Below, piece after piece: positions 53,203-60,471 of a DNA stretch of 62,984 nucleotides. Location: positions 1 through 62,984 of the forward strand of contig CAYXDO010000057.1 of assembly GCA_964463485.1 (NCBI GenBank), given 5' to 3'. The notes under the pieces are model-generated. The model was given only the letters and a program-made list of their open reading frames with translations. It did no database searches and was not told the origin of the DNA. Position 1 is the stretch's first letter. Each line of letters starts with the position of its first letter. This stretch comes from CAYXDO01 sp964463485. GTDB lineage: Bacteria > Myxococcota > Kuafuiibacteriia > Kuafuiibacteriales > Kuafuiibacteriaceae. The position numbers and the translations under genes were made by a program.

Positions 53203-54438
53203 TCACTCACCCTTGGCCCCTTGCTCGTCGAGGAATCCCAACTCCACGAGCGCCAGGAGCGCATCGTGCTCCACGCGAATTCCGGTTTCGGTCTCGATCT
53301 CCGCGATGACCTCGGCTGTCGCCCGCCCGTCGAACCGGGGCAGCGCTTCGTAGAGCTCCCGGGGCAGCTCGCGCGGGTCGTAGGCTCGGTACGAGCTCGC
53401 GAGGACCCACTCTCCCTTCGGGCGCTTTCGAATTTGGACCAGAGTCGTGGGTCGCGCGGTGAGCCGCGTGGGGATCTCACCTTTCTCCAGAGCCTCCAGC
53501 GTCTCGAGCACCGGCCCCTTTGCTGGCTCGAGCTCCGTCCCCACGATGCGTCCGAGGTCCTCGAACGACAGTGGCTCGACCAGGTCCGCACACGCCTCGT
53601 AGAGCTCGATCTCTCTTCGATCCCAATTTCCCCAAAGCTCCTGGTGCTCCCTGCGCGTCGCCACCCCGAGCGGGTCGGCCGACTTCCTCGGTCCATCGAG
53701 CTGCGAGCCGAAAAGGTGAGTCTTGTAGGTCGCCTTGTTCGTCCACAGGGGATGGTTGCCCGAAAAAAACGCCTCGGTCACCGCGTCGTGGGTGATTCCG
53801 AGCCGACGCACGCACCAAAAAGAGAGTTGCCGCTCGATCACGGCGAGGAACGACTGAATCGCTCGCCAAAGCGCGAGGCTCCGCTCGCCTCGCGCGGGCT
53901 TGCAGAACCAGGTGGAGCAAGTGGACTCGCGATTTCTCCAAATCCCGCAGCGTCCGTCGTCGAGGTGATGCGGGCATCGCAGCGAACCCTTGCGGCCGAA
54001 GGCATCCGCGGTGTGACGGTATTTGAGCGCGAAGCCCAGCGTCCGCTCGAGCCCGAGCGGGCTCACCGCTCGCCGCATCGCGATCCGCTCGATCACGCTC
54101 TCGCGTCCGAGCCCTGCGTCCGGACTTTGATCCTTGAGAATGCGACCCACCAGGAAGTTCGGAATCACTGGGACGAAGGTGCAGCACCGAGTCATTTGGT
54201 CGAAATAGACCCTCCCAGGCTCCTCCTCGTGGCTCGGACGCATCGCACAGTCGTCGCAGCTCGCCTCGGGCTCTCCAGGCAGTGCGTTGGGACCCAGCCA
54301 TTCGCCCATCCAGCGATCGTAGAGCTCGCCGAGGGAGACGGGTCGAGTCGCCGGTCGTTGGGCCCGCGGCTCGTCTGAGAGCTCAGCCTCCGGCAACTCA
54401 TGCCCGAGCGCGACGCCCCCGCGTGTTGGAAAAATCAC
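53203..54438 (-). CDS. cytoplasmic protein with YkgJ-like Cys cluster
   Basis: Protein of 411 aa from a GTG start that overlaps the upstream stop (GTGA). The first part has a Cys pattern like the YkgJ/CxxCxxxCC metal-binding family: CDDCAMRP, MTRCCTFVPVIPNFLVG, CPHHLDDGRCGIWRNRESTC and STWFCKP. The spacing suggests a zinc or iron-sulfur site. The rest is helical with no family recognised. It is coupled to the MYXO-CTERM surface protein gene. Whether it processes or modifies that partner is speculation. No membrane segment. Confidence 0.68.
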   Translation of the reverse strand: MIFPTRGGVALGHELPEAELSDEPRAQRPATRPVSLGELYDRWMGEWLGPNALPGEPEASCDDCAMRPSHEEEPGRVYFDQMTRCCTFVPVIPNFLVGRILKDQSPDAGLGRESVIERIAMRRAVSPLGLERTLGFALKYRHTADAFGRKGSLRCPHHLDDGRCGIWRNRESTCSTWFCKPARGERSLALWRAIQSFLAVIERQLSFWCVRRLGITHDAVTEAFFSGNHPLWTNKATYKTHLFGSQLDGPRKSADPLGVATRREHQELWGNWDRREIELYEACADLVEPLSFEDLGRIVGTELEPAKGPVLETLEALEKGEIPTRLTARPTTLVQIRKRPKGEWVLASSYRAYDPRELPRELYEALPRFDGRATAEVIAEIETETGIRVEHDALLALVELGFLDEQGAKGE

Positions 54439-56270
54439 CGAAGGCTCGCCCGAGGTCTTCGCCGAACCGCCAGAGTCAGCGCCAGCAGAATGACGAAGGC
54501 GACTCCACCCGAGCCTGTGCGCGCGGAGTTACACCCGCAGCCAGCGTCCTCGTCGGCCACGGGTTTGAGCTCACCCAGCAGGCCGGAGTCGGCGGCGGGG
54601 CGAGGGTGGACTCCGGTGTCGTGCGGACCCACTACTGCCGAGTCTTCCGTGGCGCTCGCGTCGAGCGCAGCGCCCGAGTCGGTGACGCCGGCGTCGGGCC
54701 CTGCTGGCCGCCCTACGCAGGTGGAGGTGACCGGATTGCAGACCGGGAAGGCAGGGTCTTTGCACTCATCGTCGACACGGCACTCCGGCGCGCAGACGGA
54801 CTCACCCAAGACCTCGAGGCACAGATAGCCTTGGCGACAGTCGCTAGGGCCGGTGCATCGGGCGAGGCAGTAGTCCTCGCCGAACAGGTGGACACATCGA
54901 CCGGTACCCTGACAGGCCGAACCCGTCGTGCAACCGATCTCACCGCAGTACCCACTGGTGAAGGGAGCCGAGGTGAGGCAAGTCAGACCCAGGACACACT
55001 CGGGTGTGTTGGCGCAAGCGGACCCGAGGCCCGATCCGCCTCCGCACTCCGAGTCTTGTGCGTCGGTCCGCTGGTCGCAGTCATCGTCCGTGCCGTTGCC
55101 GCAGGTCTCCGCGCCGGGGAGAGTCTGGTTTGCGCAGTCGCCCCACACCCCGGTCGCGCACGTCTGAGTCCCGGCGACGCAGATACCCACGCCGGCCGTG
55201 CCGGCGGGACCGTCGTAACAATTTCGAGTCTCCGTGCCCGTGCACTCGCCGACGCAGCCTCCAAAGGCGCCCCAATGACACGCCTGATCGCAGGTTCGTG
55301 ACTCGGTCCCGGAGGGCATACAGGCACGAGAGTCGGCGCTTCCTGGCGCGCACTCTCCTTCGCCTCCGCAAGCGCCGAAGGGTCCCCACGTTCCGCCTCC
55401 GCCGCAGGTCCGCGTGCGCATGCCGCAGCTGCCGCAAACCTCGGACTCCGTCGCGCCCGCCGAGCAGGTGGGTTGGCCGAGTTGAAGACGGACGTCGTAA
55501 AAATTGAAGTCGGCCGTCGATCTGGGCGCGACGCGAACGAAGAGGCGCTGCGGCGCCACACCCACGGCGGAAGCCACGACGACGTCGATCCCGTCCGCCG
55601 AGGTCGCGAGCGGATTCATCGAGGCGTCGAGCAATCCCAAGTCGACGCGACCCACCGAGGCGAGGTGGGGCACTTCGACGCGAACGTCCGAGGTCGACTG
55701 GACGTCGATTGAAAACCAATCGGCGTCTCTGGCAACGCGGTCTGGAAGCGTCCCGACGAGGAGCGGAGTCGACCGCGACGACGCGTCGTCCTCCTCCGCC
55801 GCGTCGTCGGTCATCGACACCGCGGTGAGATTGGCCGTCTCCGGCTCGTCATAGAAGCAGAAGGTCCCGCAAGCGTCTTTCTCCACCCGCGCGTTCGCGT
55901 AGATCTCCGAGTTGCCCACGCCGTCGTCGAGGAAGTTCGACGCGCAGTCGAACGTCCGCTCCACGCGACCGGCGGCGAGCTCGGCTGCCGTGATCGTGAA
56001 CTCCGTCGACCACAGCAGATCGTCTCCGACGGTGTCGTCTTCGTACACTTTGAGAAAGATCTTGTCGCCGGAGGAGAAGACCACGTCGGTCGAGGCGACC
56101 GTCAAGCTCAACTGGCAGAAGGAACGCACGTCGTCGATGATGTAACGGTCGTTGATGATCAGCGTGATCGCGGCGTCGTCTTGGGACGAAGACGCGTTCT
56201 GGACGTGGGGCAGGGCGCTCGCGACGCGAGGCAGAGCGGCGAGAGCGACGAGCGCGAGGGTGCGACGCAT
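54435..56270 (-). CDS. Cys-rich surface protein with MYXO-CTERM-like sorting signal
   Basis: Secreted protein of 611 aa. Start at 56270 gives signal peptide MRRTLALVALAALPRVASA. An N-terminal beta region (ITLIINDRYIIDD, SSGDKIFLKVYEDD) is followed by a pre-peptidase-like module (ADWFSIDVQSTSDVRVEVPH). Cys-rich modules come next, including GTWGPFGACGG (thrombospondin-like), AETCGNGTDDDCD (the MopE-like metal-binding motif) and CRVDDECKDPAFPVC. An Asp/Ala linker leads to DAGCGCNSARTGSGG, a hydrophobic stretch and VRRRP: a MYXO-CTERM signal. Likely anchored at the cell surface; ligand unknown. The next gene overlaps by four bases. Confidence 0.87.
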   Translation of the reverse strand: MRRTLALVALAALPRVASALPHVQNASSSQDDAAITLIINDRYIIDDVRSFCQLSLTVASTDVVFSSGDKIFLKVYEDDTVGDDLLWSTEFTITAAELAAGRVERTFDCASNFLDDGVGNSEIYANARVEKDACGTFCFYDEPETANLTAVSMTDDAAEEDDASSRSTPLLVGTLPDRVARDADWFSIDVQSTSDVRVEVPHLASVGRVDLGLLDASMNPLATSADGIDVVVASAVGVAPQRLFVRVAPRSTADFNFYDVRLQLGQPTCSAGATESEVCGSCGMRTRTCGGGGTWGPFGACGGEGECAPGSADSRACMPSGTESRTCDQACHWGAFGGCVGECTGTETRNCYDGPAGTAGVGICVAGTQTCATGVWGDCANQTLPGAETCGNGTDDDCDQRTDAQDSECGGGSGLGSACANTPECVLGLTCLTSAPFTSGYCGEIGCTTGSACQGTGRCVHLFGEDYCLARCTGPSDCRQGYLCLEVLGESVCAPECRVDDECKDPAFPVCNPVTSTCVGRPAGPDAGVTDSGAALDASATEDSAVVGPHDTGVHPRPAADSGLLGELKPVADEDAGCGCNSARTGSGGVAFVILLALTLAVRRRPRASLR

Positions 56271-56379
56271 GATTGGCGCGTTGTAACTCCGGTTCGTCCC
56301 GGTCGCCAGTCGGCAGACGATCGAGACGATCGAGTGTGGGCTCGGAGTTGGGCTGTGAATCCGCGCTCCGAGCGGATCC

Positions 56380-56805
56380 TCAGGCGTGGGCCAAGAGCGG
56401 AGTCCGGAGCTTCGCGGTGACCTCGAAGACCGGTTGGGCCGCGATGGCGGCTTTGACGGTGCAGCGCCCAGCCACCTTGATGACCGCGTCTTTGTAACGC
56501 TCCGGAAAGTCCGCTGGCAGATCGATCTCGAGCCCGACCGATCGCAAGACGCCGTCGTCGTCGATGTTGGGCCGCTCGAAGATTCTGATGTTCTCGAACG
56601 GAATTCCGCGCTTGGCGCAGAAACCTTGCACGAAGATGCCCGCGCAGGCGCCGATGGAGGCGAGGAAGAGCTCGAACGGAGCGGGCGCAGTGTCCTCACC
56701 TCCGTTCGTGGTGGGTTGATCGGTGTGAATCAGATGGTGGCCGACGCGCGCGTCGACTCGACGCCCGCCGGGCAGGGTGACCAGGATTTCGGTTGCACGC
56801 GCCAT
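56380..56805 (-). CDS. OsmC-family protein
   Basis: Cytoplasmic protein of 141 aa in the OsmC/Ohr superfamily, thiol-dependent peroxidases or related redox proteins. ATG at 56805 gives MARATEILVTLPGGRRVDAR. The blocks PAPFELFLASIGACAGIFV (first Cys, about 54) and GFCAKRGIPFENIRI (second Cys, about 63), and the C-terminal GRCTVKAAI, are typical. The Cys pair spacing and short length fit the YhfA/OsmC-like subgroup better than Ohr. It is separated from the surrounding genes, with the small CxxC protein upstream on the same strand. Confidence 0.9.
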   Translation of the reverse strand: MARATEILVTLPGGRRVDARVGHHLIHTDQPTTNGGEDTAPAPFELFLASIGACAGIFVQGFCAKRGIPFENIRIFERPNIDDDGVLRSVGLEIDLPADFPERYKDAVIKVAGRCTVKAAIAAQPVFEVTAKLRTPLLAHA

Positions 56806-56875
56806 GAGTTTCTCCGCTCCGTTCGAGCCGACCCGCGCGGGATCGATTCGGGGTGCGGCGAACCGCCGCACGTAC

Positions 56876-57052
56876 TCAGGGCTTGCGAGTCTGCCCGTTC
56901 CTGGATCCGGAGGACTGCTTGTTGCCGGACCGCTGCTCGCGGCAGGTGCACCGCTTGTCCTTCGGAACGCCGGCCAGCGCCGCCTCGACGTGGGCACCGC
57001 AGCCGGCCCAGGTTGGTTTTCCGCATGAGTTGCATGTGATTCGTTGGCACAT
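56876..57052 (-). CDS. small conserved Cys-rich protein (MCQRITC family)
   Basis: Protein of 58 aa. ATG at 57052 is chosen because the chain then begins MCQRITCNSCGKPTWAGCG, a block I have seen conserved in many small bacterial proteins of unknown function. It contains two or three CxxC-type pairs (CNSC, CTC plus single Cys) suited to zinc or redox binding, then a basic low-complexity tail (SGNKQSSGSRNGQTRKP). No function is known. It lies 70 bases upstream of the OsmC gene on the same strand and divergent from the sulfatase. Confidence 0.72.
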   Translation of the reverse strand: MCQRITCNSCGKPTWAGCGAHVEAALAGVPKDKRCTCREQRSGNKQSSGSRNGQTRKP

Positions 57053-57207
57053 GGTGAGTTCGGGCGGTGAGAGCCGACGACCCGAAAAACGATTCGCCGA
57101 TCCGCTGCTGCCCGCGTTTTCCACGCGCTCGGAGCCTCCCCGCGCCGGCTCTCCACGGAGCCAATCTTACTTTGACGGGACAGCCCTCCTTGCGCTACCC
57201 GACCCGC

Positions 57208-58965
57208 GTGCCTCGCTTGACTCGACGCGAAACGCTCGGCGTCCTCGGACTAGGAATCCCTGGCAGCGTGCTGTCCTGCAAGAACGACCTGCCTGATCGC
57301 GACTCCGGGCTCGACCAATGCCCAGTCGATGCCGGCAAGACTTGGCGCGACACCGGGTTCCGACACGGCGATTGTGACCCTACCGCCGATGGTGGAAGCT
57401 CAGACTCCGGACGTAGGCCGGACGCAAACGTGGACGCGGCTCCTTCCGATGGGTCCGCCCAAGACGCTGCCAAGCTCGACGGATCCGGCGTCCGAGATAC
57501 CGGGACCTGCGACGCACACGTGGCCGACGCAAGCCATCCCGACGCGGGACTTCGCGACGCGAGCGCACCCGACGCCCTGGCGCTCGACGCAGACCCCGTG
57601 GATACGGGTCCCCCGTGCGACGAGTCTGTGGACGCCTCATCCCCAGCACCGCAGGGGACCGCTCGATGCAGAAATCTCCTCTTCATCGTCGTCGACGACC
57701 TCAACGACTGGGTCCGGGCGCTCGGAGGCCATCCACAAGCCCGCACGCCCAACCTCGATCGCCTCGCCGCCATGGGTGTGACCTTTGCGAACGCACACAC
57801 CCCCTCGCCTGAGTGTAACTCTGCTCGGACCGCGATGTTCACCGGACTCAGGCCCTCGACGACCCGCGTCTACGACAACCGAACGGAGCTGCGGACCGTC
57901 GCGCCCAACGTCGTGACGATGTTCGAGGCGTTTCGCGCGGCCGGGTATCGAGTGATCGCGGGCGGCAAGATCTTCCATTTCCAAGACCCCGGTTCGTTCG
58001 AGAGTTACTTTTCGCGAGGCTCCGACCCGACTCCCCCCACGGCAACTCGGCCGGTCAACGGAATCGCCGGGTCCGTCGACTTCGATTGGGGCCCCCTCGA
58101 CGTTCCAGACTCTCGGATGGGTGACGCCTCGCTCGCAGCCTGGGCCGAAGCCGAGCTCTTGGCTCCGCAAAGCCGACCCTTCGTGCTCGCTGCCGGCTTC
58201 ATCAAGCCTCACATCCCTTTCTACGTACCCAGGCCCTATTTCGACCTTTTTCCGATCAACTCGATTACTCTGCCGGACACCATCCCCAACGACCTCGACG
58301 ACGTCCCCCCGAGCGGCGTCACCTTGGCTGGGCCCGGAGGAGATCACGCGAGCGTGGTCGCGGCAGGCCAGTGGGCTGCCGCGGTCCAGGGATATCTCGC
58401 GGCCATCGCTTTCGTCGACGCCATGATCGGTCGACTGCTCGACGCCCTCGAGGCCGGACCCAACGCCAACGACACCACCATCGTACTCACGACCGATCAC
58501 GGCTGGCACCTCGGCGAAAAGCAACATTGGCGGAAATTCGCGCTGTGGGAGGAAGCGACCCGTGTACCCCTGATCTTCGCCGGGCCTCCCTGGCGAGCCG
58601 GCGGCAGTCTCACTCCTGGCGTTTCCCAGCGGCCCGTGAGCACGCTCGACCTCTACCCAACCCTGGTCGAATGGATGGGTCTTCCGCCCCGCCCGGAGCT
58701 CGAAGGTCGATCGATCGTGCCCCTGCTCGAGGACCCTTCGGCTCCGTTCGAGGGTGCCGCGGTGACGACGTGGCGCCTCGGAAATCATGCCGTTCGCACG
58801 GAGCGCCATCGCTACATCCGGTACTCGTCGGGACAGGAAGAGCTCTACGACCACTCGGTCGACCCGAACGAGTGGACCAACCTCGCCAACTCGGACTCTA
58901 CGCTCGCCTTGCGCCGGCAGCTCCGCGCCTATGTGCCTCAAGACGTCCCGTTCTGCGCGCCGTGA
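57208..58965 (+). CDS. Tat-exported lipoprotein sulfatase
   Basis: Alkaline-phosphatase-fold sulfatase of 585 aa from a GTG start (57208) that opens a twin-Arg signal (TRRETLGVLGLG) with lipobox SVLSC. A long Asp/Ala-rich linker (about 25-150) precedes the enzyme. Metal residues are in FIVVDDLNDW (163-164) and TTDHGWHLGEKQHW. The formylglycine signature, normally CxPxR, reads PECNSARTAMFTG (Cys203), with Ser in place of Pro. Overall it resembles iduronate-2-sulfatase-like bacterial enzymes (RPSTTRVYDNR). The substrate is probably a sulfated glycan. Its stop is three bases from the next gene. Confidence 0.9.
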   Translation: MPRLTRRETLGVLGLGIPGSVLSCKNDLPDRDSGLDQCPVDAGKTWRDTGFRHGDCDPTADGGSSDSGRRPDANVDAAPSDGSAQDAAKLDGSGVRDTGTCDAHVADASHPDAGLRDASAPDALALDADPVDTGPPCDESVDASSPAPQGTARCRNLLFIVVDDLNDWVRALGGHPQARTPNLDRLAAMGVTFANAHTPSPECNSARTAMFTGLRPSTTRVYDNRTELRTVAPNVVTMFEAFRAAGYRVIAGGKIFHFQDPGSFESYFSRGSDPTPPTATRPVNGIAGSVDFDWGPLDVPDSRMGDASLAAWAEAELLAPQSRPFVLAAGFIKPHIPFYVPRPYFDLFPINSITLPDTIPNDLDDVPPSGVTLAGPGGDHASVVAAGQWAAAVQGYLAAIAFVDAMIGRLLDALEAGPNANDTTIVLTTDHGWHLGEKQHWRKFALWEEATRVPLIFAGPPWRAGGSLTPGVSQRPVSTLDLYPTLVEWMGLPPRPELEGRSIVPLLEDPSAPFEGAAVTTWRLGNHAVRTERHRYIRYSSGQEELYDHSVDPNEWTNLANSDSTLALRRQLRAYVPQDVPFCAP

Positions 58966-58968
58966 GCC

Positions 58969-59979
58969 GTGGTCTTCCCGTTCGATCCGCCCATCGTGCT
59001 GGCTCCGATGGAGGGCGTCACTCACCCGGAGATGAGGCGTATTCTGTCCGAGCGTGGGGGCGTCGGGCTCGTGTGTACGGAGTTCGTTCGGATTCATCGA
59101 GGTGATTTGAGCGCAAAGCATCTGCGAAGTCAGGTCGTGCGAGCGCCCGGCGTGCCGCTCTGTGTTCAAGTCATGGGGAACGACATCGACAAGATGAGAG
59201 ACGCGGCGAGGGTGGTCTCCGCTGCGGGCGCCGATGTCGTGGATCTGAATCTGGGTTGTCCGTCGCCGAGGGTCGTACGTCACGGCGTGGGCGCCGCGAT
59301 GCTCAAGGACCTGGGATTGCTGCGACGGGTGCTGGAGGCGATGCGAGCGGCCGTGCCGGGCCTTCTGTCCGCCAAGATTCGGGCGGGCTTCGACGACAAA
59401 GACAACGTGCTGGCAATTGCGAAAGCGGTCGAGGAGTCCGGCGTCGACTACGTGGTCGTGCACCCGCGCACGAGGAGTGACTATCTGCGCGGCGTCGCAG
59501 ATTGGCGGACGATTCGAATGGTGAAGCAGAGTCTCAGAATTCCCGTCGTGGGCAACGGAGACTGTTGGTATGCCGAAGATGCGTTCCGAATGCGCGAGGA
59601 GACCGGCTGCGATGCCGTGATGATCGGGAGGCCCGCGCTGCGAAACCCATGGATTTTTCGGCAAATCGACCAACTCGACCGAGGCCTGCCAGTCGATCGA
59701 CCCAGCGGCGCGGACGTGGTCGAGTTCATCGACGACGTAGTCGAGCGTCTCCATCGAGCGTTTCCTGAATCGAACCCCATCGGAAAGACCAAGGAGCTGC
59801 TCCAGTACCTCGGCCGCGCGGTCCTGGGTGCGCCAGACTTCAAGCGCACGGTCCTTCGAATCGGGTCTTTGCAGGAGATTCTCGCGTATTCGAAGGCGAC
59901 CCTTTCGAGTCTTCCCGCCGCAGCGTTCGATCTGGGCTCGGGCGGATCCCACGAGAGCTCGGGTAGGGCCGCTGACTGA
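58969..59979 (+). CDS. dus: tRNA-dihydrouridine synthase
   Basis: Flavin-dependent enzyme of 336 aa that reduces uridines in the D-loop of tRNA. GTG start at 58969, three bases after the sulfatase stop. TIM-barrel motifs: VLAPMEGVTHPEM (10-22), VDLNLGCPSP with catalytic Cys97, KIRAGFDD, VVVHPRTRSDYLRG and VVGNGDCW for FMN binding, and the C-terminal helical domain (KTKELLQYLGRAV). The family member (DusA, B or C type) cannot be assigned with confidence; VVRHG after the Cys is DusB/C-like. Probably functional. Confidence 0.93.
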   Translation: MVFPFDPPIVLAPMEGVTHPEMRRILSERGGVGLVCTEFVRIHRGDLSAKHLRSQVVRAPGVPLCVQVMGNDIDKMRDAARVVSAAGADVVDLNLGCPSPRVVRHGVGAAMLKDLGLLRRVLEAMRAAVPGLLSAKIRAGFDDKDNVLAIAKAVEESGVDYVVVHPRTRSDYLRGVADWRTIRMVKQSLRIPVVGNGDCWYAEDAFRMREETGCDAVMIGRPALRNPWIFRQIDQLDRGLPVDRPSGADVVEFIDDVVERLHRAFPESNPIGKTKELLQYLGRAVLGAPDFKRTVLRIGSLQEILAYSKATLSSLPAAAFDLGSGGSHESSGRAAD

Positions 59980-60109
59980 CCGGGTTCGAAGGACTGGACT
60001 GGTGTCGGAGCGGCGCGCACGGAACTCAGCTTGCGGAATCAAGGCCGGAATCAGGGCCGCCCTGGGACCGCCCTTGACCCCGGCCATGATTTCGTGAGCA
60101 AGCTCGCGC

Positions 60110-60439
60110 ATGAGTTTGGCCGAGAAGGACTGCGTTCCCTGCCGAGGTGGCGTGCCTCCCTTGAGTGACGGCGAGGTGAGTCGGCTGCTGGGTGAGTTGG
60201 GGGGTGGCTGGCAGGTGGTGGAAGGTCATCACCTCGGAAAGACCTTCACGTTCTCCGACTTCAAGTCCGCCTTGGCCTTCGTGAATCGAATCGGCGAGCT
60301 CGCCGAGCAACAGGGTCACCATCCCGACCTCGAGCTCGGGTGGGGGAGGGTACGCATCGAAATCTTCACCCACGCGATCGGCGGGCTCACCGAGAGCGAC
60401 TTCGTCTTGGCGGCGAAATGCGACCAAGCTTTGACCTGA
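60110..60439 (+). CDS. phhB: pterin-4-alpha-carbinolamine dehydratase
   Basis: Small enzyme of 109 aa that dehydrates the 4a-hydroxy-tetrahydropterin formed by aromatic amino acid hydroxylases. The active-site block AEQQGHHPDLELGWGRV with paired His residues and the later THAIGGLTESDF is the family signature. The N-terminal VPCRGGVPPLSD and GGWQV regions are typical. Some members also act as transcription co-activators. No hydroxylase gene is in the window. ATG at 60110 is the obvious start. Confidence 0.95.
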   Translation: MSLAEKDCVPCRGGVPPLSDGEVSRLLGELGGGWQVVEGHHLGKTFTFSDFKSALAFVNRIGELAEQQGHHPDLELGWGRVRIEIFTHAIGGLTESDFVLAAKCDQALT

Positions 60440-60471
60440 CTCTCCCCGGCGCTCCGTGCTAGGGAACCAAC

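Noticed and set aside
59980..60109. tRNA-like T-arm (GGGTTCGAAGG)
   Set aside because: No acceptor stem, D-arm or anticodon arm can be built around it.
57637..60111. Minus-strand open frame of over 800 codons
   Set aside because: Antisense to the sulfatase and Dus genes, which carry intact motifs.
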